Origin: Anisus vortex
Lineage: Eukaryota; Mollusca; Gastropoda; Planorbidae
DNA: 64,000 bases
NCBI GenBank assembly: GCA_949126835.1
Contig: OX421497.1
Coordinates: 9,482,920 to 9,546,919, forward strand
Direction of reading: 5' to 3'
Below are positions 55,099-64,000 of this stretch, piece after piece. Within the stretch, counting starts at the first letter, position 1. Each line of letters begins with the position of its first letter. The translations under genes and the position numbers were made by a program. The notes beneath the pieces are model-generated. The model did no database searches and was not told the origin of the DNA. It saw only the letters and a program-made list of their open reading frames with translations.

Positions 55099-55649
55099 AA
55101 AAATACATAAATAAAGAGATGCAAAACAGAATTTGAAATAGAAATCAAGAGAAATAGAGAAAAAAAAAGAATAGAGGGAGACAGTAAGAGAGTAAGACAG
55201 AGAAAAACAAAACGAAAAGAATGAAAAGGAGAAAGTAGGATAAAATATAAGAAAAGAAGAAGGGAGACAAAAAAAAGATAAAAAATAAGGAAAGAATGAG
55301 AAAGACAGAGAAAAAAACAGAAAGAAGGAGAAAGAGATCGAGAGAAAAATAAATAAAGAAGGAGAGAGACACGGATAGAGATAAGAAGAGAAACGGAGAA
55401 AAAAATAGAGAGAAACAAATACCGAGACGGAGAGAGTTTGCTGACCATGAGAGAGAGAGAACACGCAAGACACTTACTGAAAGAATAGAAAAGAGGATAG
55501 AAAGACAGTTTGTGTGACAGCGTAGAGAGAGATAGAGAGACGGTGACAGAGCAAAATGGCAGTAGGGTGACACGGAGACTTGGTTAGATCGACAATGAGT
55601 GATAGGTAAACTAAAGAGAAGAGAGAGATAGAGTGAGTTATAAAGAGAT

Positions 55650-55685
<36 letters not shown>

Positions 55686-55690
55686 AGAAA
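54995..55690. repeat. GA-rich polypurine tract
   Basis: About 700 bases of nearly pure purine on the plus strand. Pure GA runs lie at both ends (54996-55095 and 55643-55683), with a decayed GAGAAA centre. Four overlapping minus-strand frames (54919-55719) encode only Ser/Leu/Phe-rich low complexity and are not genes. Confidence 0.92.
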
Positions 55691-56025
55691 AAGAGATATA
55701 TTAATGTAGTGTTTATCATTGTAATATTTTTAATGATTTTGTAGCACCCTTACCTTTTAAGGAAATAAAAATGGAGGCAATTTTTTTTTTATAAATCCAT
55801 CTGGCCGTGTGTCTGTCTGTTCTACTATCTTTCTCCTTCTCTCTCTCTCTCTCTCTTAATTATATCTCCATATTATAACAAAATCAGACCTAATACCACA
55901 AAGTTTATGACAAATAAAGAAATGAATATTTTAGTTGCAAAATCTATTAAACAACAGAATGAAAAAAACATTTGCCATCGCTCAATCATTCAAACATATG
56001 TAACTACTATCTATATATTTTTCTT

Positions 56026-56063
<38 letters not shown>

Positions 56064-56259
56064 ACCTATCGGTTTGTCTGTTTGTCAGTATGTTTATCTA
56101 TCAATCTATTGCCTGTGAGATATTTCAACAATCTTGAAATCCTTTTCTCAGAAAAAGTCCAAAATATGCACAGGAAGCATCTACACAATAGGTTAAAGAA
56201 CTTTCTTCAGAGAAGGTGGAAAGTAAACGACGCATTTCAAATTCAGGTATCAAATATTT
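55691..56259. other. Unassigned sequence with a (TCTA)n run
   Basis: TCTA repeats at about 56030-56062, CT run near 55835-55855. No gene. Confidence 0.5.
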
Positions 56260-56585
56260 GTGCTACTACTGGGATAAAAACAAAGAGAAGTGATAAAATC
56301 TCATCTAACATTGCTGTGGTCCAGTGCAGAAATCAAATAACTGTGTTACTACAGGGAGAAAACACAAAGAGATGTGATCAAATATCATCAGAACCGTGCT
56401 GTTAGCCACTACAGAAATCAAAAAAATGTGTTACAACTTTGAGAAAACAAAAAGAGATGTGATAAAATATTATCAGAAATGGTCCAATCCACTACAGAAA
56501 TTAAAGAACTGTCTTACATCTGTGAGAAAATATAAAGAGAAGTGATACAATTTCACCCTAACAATGTAATCAACAGAAATATCAT
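56260..56585. repeat. 83-bp degenerate tandem repeat, four copies
   Basis: Units start GTGCTACTAC (56260), GTGTTACTAC (56343), GTGTTACAAC (56428) and GTCTTACATC (56511). Each has an AAAGAGANGTGATAAAAT block and an ACTACAGAAATCAAA block near the end. Divergence is high, so the array is old. Confidence 0.85.
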
Positions 56586-57095
56586 CCGGTTCAAAAACAA
56601 ACAAAAAAATGTGTAAAGCCAGACAACATTTGGAGAGGTTTAAAAGAAAGGTTCCGAAAATTCTTCTAGTGCACAAAAAAACAAAGAATAGAAAAAGATA
56701 TACTAGAAAAAAAAAGATGTTACCTGATGTATTTATGAAAGGTGACTCCCCATTCCAAACAATAACATAAACATCCTTCCACCCACTTTTCACCTTCATC
56801 TTACATGCCTTCAGCACACCGCTGAAGAGATAAAGTACAAACCATTTTTATTTATTCCACGTACAGAACAATATTTTACCCCCACTTTTAAAAAGATTTT
56901 TTAAAATATTTTTTTAAAGGTCTTACTGGTTTTGAATTTACATGAGGGATACTGATGTCAGTATAATGTTCACACCGGCATTGAACTATTGTCTACTGAC
57001 ACTATCTTCTGTGGATATGGAACGGATGAATCATTAGTTCTTATAGTAAAACGAGTCAACATTAGTACAGTAAGGTCGATGAGTTCTGTGGTTAT
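56586..57095. other. Unassigned sequence
   Basis: No element or gene recognised. Confidence 0.4.
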
Positions 57096-57500
57096 CTTCT
57101 GTACCTATGGGCGGCTATGGGCCTCATAGCTGTAGAAGTGTGTAAACCACCTATACTCTCCAATTAAGAGTACACCGGCGGGATACCGCATGGAGAACAG
57201 CCCCTCGTTGCGCGTCCAAGGATCATTGCATTGCCAAGGGGCTCCGAGACTCGGTAGGGTGGAATCAATGTGCGGAACAGCTCGTCTCATCACCGCCATG
57301 GTGCCTGGATGTCTAGTCCTATATTCTGGAATTTGTGCTAGAGGTCGACAGTACAGGTATGCGAGCTAGTCACCACGTTAATGATCCAAGTGGGATTCCG
57401 CAGGTTGGAGAAGAAGTGTAGTGCATGTACTGCGGAGACGTAATCTATGTTACGCAGCCCGCTATATCGGCGTGAAGGGGGGTGGCTAGTCTCGGACAGG
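57096..57500 (+). repeat. GC-rich dispersed repeat, copy 2
   Basis: Shares with 31353-31815: GATCATTGCATTGCCAAGGG, GGTGCCTGGATGTCTAG, GGAATTTGTGCTAGAGG, ACGTTAATGATCC. Adjacent to a SINE2. Confidence 0.6.
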
Positions 57501-57562
57501 ATCTTGGTGTGCACCATTACCCCTCGATCTACCCCTTAACCTTTTTTTTAGACAATTATAAG

Positions 57563-57780
57563 TTGGTTCCGTGGCTAGTGCACCGGACTCACAACATGGC
57601 GACCCGGGTCCAAGTCCTGTCGCCGATCAATCCCTGCCACCTTGCAGGAGTTTTGGAGCGCAATCTCTAACGCCCTTAAACGTATAGGTCAAGTTAAAAA
57701 TTAACGCATAAGTGACCCTTCACTACGAAATGAGTCGCTTTGTGCCTTAAGCTATTTTGGGCTACAGCACAAAATATATC
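57563..57780 (+). mobile_element. SINE2 copy, diverged
   Basis: CCGTGGCTAGTGCACCGGAC, GACCCGGGTCCAAGTCCTG (B-box region), CCTTGCAGGAGTTTTGGAGC, then a body ending near GGGCTACAGCAC. The head and the ACAGGAGTTTTGG landmark match 35894-36149. The body differs, so this may be a subfamily. Confidence 0.65.
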
Positions 57781-58823
57781 GTAGGGTGTAAAATATAATT
57801 TTCGGATTTTGATAATTTCATATAATTTATTTATTTCTGCACATTTATGTCGTGAGTTTGTGTTCTAAAAGTAAATATAAATTATTAAAAAAATAGTATT
57901 AATGTAACACACTGTATTGTTTCATGTGAAAAGGCAAAATTGTAATTTTTAAAATTTCTCAAAATCAGGTTTCAGACTGAGGTTACAGTAAAACACACAT
58001 AGCTTAGAGACTATTTCTCCGATTTTTAAACTGCTCTCACACTTGAATTCAGCATTCAAATCACTATTAAAATAACTAAATACCCCAATATGACACAATA
58101 GGGCACAATGAGACTAATTTCGTTGGGTGTCATAATAAATTAAACTTATTATAAGATCTCAGTTCCACTAGACTTTTTGTTGTGTACAACCAGCGAAGTC
58201 TCGCCGTATCTTCCAGCATACATATTGTTGTAATTTAATGTTAGCTTTTTTTTTGTTTATATCTATTTTTCTTAACTTCGTTCGCCCTGTCAAAACACTG
58301 AAACCTTAATTTTGTTTTGTCAATTTATCATTCTTTTATTCATCTTTTTGCACTTAAAAAAACCTCACAATAACAACACAGTAATCAAAAGCTAAACGGA
58401 GCAGCCAACATTCTACAACTACATATTTATAAGCTTAAAATGAATGCACTTTTTGTTTAAAAAAAATATATAATCAAATCTACAGATATACAAAGATGTT
58501 ATCAGCCTAATTAAGGTAAAAGCCAAAAGAAATACAAATGAAACATAAAATGGGGAAAATTATAAGACAGAGTAAGTGCAAAATTTTAATTTTAAAATTT
58601 ATTGGAAGAAATGGACGAAACATTTGAAATTTTAATTTTCTTGCTTCTGATTGGATAGTTTTTCGCTAGCGCGTTTTCTAAAAATAGAATTGATTCTGTA
58701 CCCTTGCACTTAATTATTTAAATGCGCAATTGAGACAAAAATATTGCACTTGTTAGTTATTAGCTTTTGCTTTGAAAAATAGAAGCAAAGAATAAAAGCA
58801 ACTTTTAAAAGTTAGTATAAAAC
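57781..58823. other. Unassigned AT-rich sequence
   Basis: No element or gene recognised. Confidence 0.45.
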
Positions 58824-59493
58824 CAAAGACTGTAATAAGATGGACCGCTTGCTCTATTTTTAGAGCTTATATTTTTTTTTCGGGTGCAGCCAATAATGCT
58901 GTCTTAAATGACTCCTACGGCTGCATAAAGGTTTCCGCTGTATACAACTTTCGATTTTAATTTTAATTTTCCGTTTAGTAAATCAAAACAAATTACTAAA
59001 ACGAAACACTAGAGCAGGGGTCGAGAACCCTTTTGTCTGAGATAGCCATGGACACCACATATTTTGAAAAATAATTCTGTGAGAGCCATACAATATGTTT
59101 AAAACTAAAAATTCAAGTAAATGTGAGCATTTTATGTAATTTCAACACTAGAAGTACTATAATTATGTCTCTGAATTCTTTTGAATAACATTGCTATGCT
59201 GTTGCTAATCAATAATGAGTATTTCTAACCATTAATGCGACTTCTGGTGCTGCAATACAATGAATATGTAGATCAAAGGAGTGTAAATATTTTTTTTTTA
59301 TAATAGAACATTTGTCTGCGAGCCAGATGCAGCCATCAATAGAGCCACATCTGGTTCGCGAGCCATAGGTTCCCGACCCCTGCACTAGAGGAACGGGTGC
59401 GATCGGAAATTCCGAAAAAAAAAACACATTGTATTTTAAGTTATCAAATAGCAGAAATATCAAAGCAAAAGGTCCATATTATTATAGTCTTTG
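58824..59493 (-). mobile_element. CAAAGAC-family element, copy vi, split by a hAT insertion
   Basis: Ends CAAAGACTGTAATAAGATGG and GGTCCATATTATTATAGTCT then TTG. Internal order (TTTTTAGAGCTTATA first, AAATTCCGAAAA late) shows reverse orientation. A hAT element and its 8-bp duplication occupy 59007-59390. The flanks ATAAAAC and AACAAAC match at 5 of 7. Confidence 0.82.
59015..59382 (+). mobile_element. hAT-type element with perfect duplication, nested
   Basis: Starts CAGGGGTCGAGAACCC and ends GGTTCCCGACCCCTG. CACTAGAG lies at 59007-59014 and 59383-59390. Same family as 3255-3600, with shared GAGAGCCATACAATATG-type and AGCCAGATGCAGCCATCAAT blocks. It lies within copy vi of the CAAAGAC family, so it is the younger of the two. 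Confidence 0.93.
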
Positions 59494-59500
59494 AACAAAC

Positions 59501-60804
59501 GTACTCACGATCCTATTTGAGAAAAACGCACGGAAAAGATCAAAATTAGCCTAACATACTATCAACTATATTATGCCTCATTGTTATAGATAAACCTTTC
59601 AAAAATTTCGACTCTTGCCAACTGCAAACACACAACAAACAAACAAAGATTTAAAATGTGAATTCAATATATCTATAATAAATTAAGTATATTTTTAGAC
59701 TGAGTTGAAATATAAGGCAAGTGAAGCAGCGATCACAAGTATGGGATAAAAAATATATCAAATGGTTTACTTGTGTGCAATAAGGATTTAAAATGTGCAC
59801 AAAAAAGTGTAAGCAGAAAACAACAACAGTACACCACTGAACATTGAGAGAATGTCGTGTAATAAAAAAATTAGTCTATGTGCAAATTTTCAGCGCGATA
59901 GCATCTCGGAAAGTGGGTTCATTAACCTTTCACAGATAGGGTCGGTCGTCAGAAAATGTTTAAAAAGTTAAGTAAGATTAAGAATTTAATAACTGCTAAA
60001 GATGATATGAAAATGTATGGCACGTAAAAACGCATAAATCATAGTTAGCCATAATATGATTTAACAATTATTTCTAAGGTTTCCTCTGATCGTATTTCTT
60101 ATTGATTTTTTATAATGGGTCATATCAATTTATAGATTGCATATCTCAAGAATCACTTGATTTTATTCATTACTTGCAGTTATGCCCGTCAAAATGATGG
60201 AGAAACAAATGATTGTAATCTGTTTTGATAAAAGAGAAAGAAAAAATAACAAACAATATTGCAATAAAAACTGTATGTAGTTTTTGTTATTTTTTATTGT
60301 TTACGGTCGCCTGGCATATGAGTTGTTAGTGTCAAGCTTCTGACTTCTTATTAATAGTATTAAACAAACAATAATACTATCAAAAGGAAAAAAAACAAAC
60401 ACAAATACCAAACAGTAAAAAGAAAGTATATATTTAAAAAAAATAGTTAATAATTTTTCGCACTACGGGAAATCCCAGTCCCTAAAAACACCACAATGTG
60501 AAAGCATTTCAAAGGGACATCATTCTGAATAGAAGTGGCGATCAGTTTACAACCTTAACCGAAGGTGATTAGAAATAGGCCTGCGTTTATTTTTTTTTTA
60601 AAGTTAACAAATTAAGCTATATCGTTTATATAATAAAAGTTTCTTTTGGAGGACGTTTGCAATTTATAAATTTAACTTTTGTGCCGATCGGTCAAACGAC
60701 CTAAAGAGCCTACGGCGAAAAAACATATAAATATACATATTCTTATATAAATAAATAAATAAACAAACTCACGGTAATTATGTATAAAATGATACATGTT
60801 CACT
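59501..60804. other. Unassigned AT-rich sequence
   Basis: No element or gene recognised. Confidence 0.45.
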
Positions 60805-60895
60805 TCTCAGGGCCCTCGAGAGAAAAAAAAGATGCCGGTACGAGATCTTTTCTGGCCCCCCCCCTCCTCCTATGTTTTAATATCAATTAGTGTCA
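60805..60895. mobile_element. hAT-like element fragment
   Basis: CAGGGCCCTCGAGAGAAAAA, AGATGCCGGTACGAGATCTT and TTCTGGCCCCC are the inverted counterpart of 45700-45790. Confidence 0.5.
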
Positions 60896-60978
60896 GAGGA
60901 CGTCCAGTGAAGCAGAAGATTTTGGCGCCACCGTTTTTACGCCGCCGTTTTGGCGCTAAAAAACACTTTCTTTGAAAT

Positions 60979-62800
60979 GATGTCAGGTTTAGTGAAACAT
61001 CCATGGTTATGTTATTTCCACGATGTCAGGTTTAGTAAAACATCCATGGTTATGTTATTTCGACGATGTCGGGTTTAGTAAAACATCCATGGTTATGTTA
61101 TTTCCACGATGTCGGGTTTAGTAAATCATCCAAGGTTATGTTAATTACATGATGTCAGGTTTGGTAAAACATCCATGGTTATGTTATTTACATGATGTCA
61201 GGTTTAGTAAAACATCAATGGTTATGTTATTTCCACGATGTCAGGTTTAGTAAAACATCCATGGTTATGTTATTTCCACGATGTCAGGTTTAGTAAAACA
61301 TCCATGGTTATGTTATTTCCACGATGTCAGGTTTAGTAAAACATCCATGGTTATGTTATTTCCACGATGTCGGGTTTAGTAAAACATCCATGGTTATGTT
61401 TTTTTACACGATGTCAGGTTTAGTAAATCATCCAAGGTTATGTTAATTACATGATGTCAAGTTTGGTAAAACATCCATGGTTATGTTATTTACATGATGT
61501 CAGGTTTAGTAAAACATCAATGGTTATGTTATTTCCACGATGTCAGGTTTAGTAAAACATCCATGGTTATGTTATTTCCACGATGTCAGGTTTAGTAAAA
61601 CATCCATGGTTATGTTATTTCCACGATGTCGGGTTTAGTAAAACATCCATGGTTATGTTTTTTACACGATGTCAGGTTTAGTAAATCATCCAAGGTTATG
61701 TTAATTACATGATGTCAAGTTTGGTAAAACATCCATGGTTATGTTATTTACATGATGTCAGGTTTAGTAAAACATCAATGGTTATGTTATTTCCACGATG
61801 TCAGGTTTAGTAAAACATCCATGGTTATGTTATTTCCACGATGTCAGGTTTAGTAAAACATCCATGGTTATGTTATTTCCACGATGTCAGGTTTAGTAAA
61901 ACATCCATGGTTATGTTATTTCCACGATGTCGGGTTTAGTAAAACATCCATGGTTATGTTTTTTACACGATGTCAGGTTTAGTAAATCATCCAAGGTTAT
62001 GTTAATTACATGATGTCAAGTTTGGTAAAACATCCATGGTTATGTTATTTACATGATGTCAGGTTTAGTAAAACATCAATGGTTATGTTATTTCCACGAT
62101 GTCAGGTTTATTAAAACATCCATGGTTATGTTATTTCCACGATGTCAGGTTTAGTAAAATATCCATGGTTATGTTATTTCCACGATGTTAGGTTTAGTAA
62201 AACATCCATGGTTATGTTATTTCCTAGATGTCGGGTTTAGTAAAACATCCATGATTATGTTTTTTACACGATGTCAGGTTTAGTAAATCATCCAAGGTTA
62301 TGTTAATTACATGATGTCAAGTTTGGTAAAACCTCCATGGTTATGTTATTTACATGATGTCATGTTTAGTAAAACATCGATTGTTATGTCATTTACATGA
62401 TGTCAGGTTTAGTAAAACATCGATTGTTATGTCATTTACACGATGTCAGGTTTAGTAAAACATCGATTGTTATGTTATATACATGATGTCAGGTTTAGTA
62501 AAACATCGATTGTTATGTCATTTACATGATGTCAGGTTTAGTAAAACATCGATTGTTATGTCATTTACACGATGTCAGGTTTAGTAAAACATCGTATGTT
62601 ATGTTATATACATGATGTCAGGTTTAGTAAAACATCGATTGTTATGTCATTTACAGGATGTCAGGTTTAGTAAGACATCGATTGTTATGTCATTTACACA
62701 ATGTCAGGTTTATTAAAACATCGATTGTTATGTTATTTACATGATGCCAGGTTTAGTAAAACATCGATTGTTATGTCATTTACATGATTTCAGGTTTAGG
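60979..62800. repeat. 43-bp satellite array with higher-order structure
   Basis: About 42 monomers of GATGTCAGGTTTAGTAAAAC plus ATCCATGGTTATGTTATTTC and CAC. Distinct variants recur in fixed order. One marker (CAAGGTTATGTTAATTACAT) appears at 61131, 61433, 61691, 61992 and 62293, that is every six or seven monomers. From about 62357 a second domain uses ATCGATTGTTATGTCATTTAC. The left end is sharp and the right end decays near 62800. Confidence 0.96.
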
Positions 62801-63369
62801 TTTAACACTGTAACGACTATCCCACAGGAGATGTTGTCAATTAGACTGTTATATTAGACATACTTTACATTCATTAAACACTATTTAAAAATGTTTCTGT
62901 CTTTCATGTCTTTCTACTAATATAGTCTAGATTTGTGTTGGGAAGCTATTCGAACGGTGTACTCATAAAAATTCTATGAAGATGTACACGCATCAGTATT
63001 GATCTTGCAAAGGTTAGATCTGCTGTGGCAATACGTTTGACACATAATTTTTTTGTACAGACTCTTCCCAAAATAGATTTTGTTAAATGACAAAAAAAAA
63101 AGTGTTTTAATTTTTCAATACATTTGTCTAACATTATGATACCTTAAATCTCCCCTCTTGGCTACCGCACATGAATCTTTAAAGTCTATAAGGATCGACT
63201 AACTAGCTTTGAGTGTCATACTAGTATGCAGCGACATAGAGTATTTAGGCCTAGGCTACTAAGCTAACAGTGAGAACTGTAAGACTGTAAGGCTCATAGG
63301 TCTATATTTGTAAGTGTCTGGTGAAGAATAATAAAAAAGAGATCCTAAATGCTATCAAAAATAATAAGG
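62801..63369. other. Unassigned sequence
   Basis: No element or gene recognised. Confidence 0.4.
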
Positions 63370-63612
63370 CCCTATATTACAACTAGATGCTTCTTTGCAT
63401 ATTTAAAAAAATGTTCAAGTACACATACAAAGAAATACCTAAATAAAGGGCTCCCAGTGCCAATAGAGTCTGTAGGAGGTTTTGGGGCATCTTCTCTTAG
63501 CTTTATAGCACCAATTAAATAAATAGTTGCGTAATTGCCCATTTAATTTTAAATTTTAATATTTATGGGCCCCGGTACGGCGTACCGGCAGTACTCCCCT
63601 TTCGTGGGGCCT
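63370..63612 (-). repeat. Dispersed repeat with GGTACGCCGTACCGGGGCCC end, copy 2
   Basis: The inverse of 44836-45000: TTGCGTAATTGCCC, GGGCCCCGGTACGGCGTACC, CCCCTTTCGTGGGGCC. Confidence 0.6.
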
Positions 63613-63783
63613 GGCACTTCTATTTTACAACCACTGTTAGAGTTAAATCTGTTTGTATCAGGGATGGTTTCTCCCCTCGATTTTCCTTTCTATGTTATTC
63701 TTGGACTTTGTCACGATGTTGCTGTTGGGAGAGCAATTCGTCACAATGTTGACACTGAGAGGGGTGCGGGGGGGGGGGTTGAG

Positions 63784-63880
63784 TGGGGTTAATGGCGGCT
63801 GGTTGTCGTGGGGTTAATGGTTACTGGTGGCTGGTTGTCGTGGGGTTAATGGTTACTGGTGGCTGGTTGTCGTGGGGGTA
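63784..63880. repeat. 32-bp tandem repeat, about 2.7 copies
   Basis: TGGTTGTCGTGGGGTTAATG plus GTTACTGGTGGC repeated. A G-run precedes it at 63769-63777. Confidence 0.9.
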
Positions 63881-64000
63881 TGAAATACCGATGCTACTGC
63901 AATCGTCCTGTAACAATGATTATTTCTCTCCTTGGCTCGTGAAGATGTTAAGAGTATACAAACAAACAGTTCTAAGATAAGCAAGCAAGTCTCTGGTTAC

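Noticed and set aside
54919..55719. Four overlapping minus-strand frames, apparently membrane proteins
   Set aside because: They are translations of a GA/CT-rich tract and contain only Ser, Leu and Phe-rich low complexity.

Overview
This window looks like non-coding, repeat-dense nuclear DNA from an animal, most plausibly a gastropod mollusc. The evidence is strong AT richness, tRNA-headed SINEs, many 5'-truncated non-LTR retrotransposon tails, hAT-type elements with 8-bp target duplications, and long minisatellites. The mollusc assignment is an inference from the style of the SINE and LINE tails, not a demonstrated match. I found no intact host gene. The longest open frames are artefacts of stop-free tandem repeats; the only long frame with recognisable protein homology is a truncated reverse transcriptase at 24074-24787. 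A few short coding-like islands are listed as findings, not as genes.

Layout. 1-13,900: SINE copies, hAT non-autonomous elements (3255-3600, 6842-7045, 7226-7327), a Harbinger-like element (4985-5442), a near-perfect 145-bp palindrome (7719-7863), a 16-bp minisatellite (8712-9147) and CT/TA microsatellites. 14,085-21,840: three tandem copies of a unit of about 3 kb, each hit by different transposons, so that one copy acts as the empty site for another. 22,000-27,400: a degenerate repeat array interrupted by the best preserved LINE, then more LINE tails and a hAT element. 28,000-38,200: SINE1 and SINE2 copies, a hAT transposase C-terminal remnant, a GC-rich dispersed repeat and LINE tails of several families. 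39,100-40,400: a 22-bp minisatellite. 40,400-60,900: scattered hAT ends, four-base and two-base repeats, a perfect 10 x 38-bp array, SINEs and copies of a CAAAGAC-ended element family. 60,979-62,800: a 43-bp satellite with higher-order structure.

How the parts relate. The elements are mostly non-autonomous. SINEs depend on LINE machinery in trans, and the short inverted-repeat elements depend on transposases that are absent here, apart from the hAT remnant at 29265-29552. The most informative feature is the triplicated block. Comparing its copies gives exact insertion sites and target duplications for a TTAA-flanked 73-bp element and for a family ending in CAAAGAC that makes a 7-bp duplication. 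I see no evidence of a new defence, metabolic or regulatory system.
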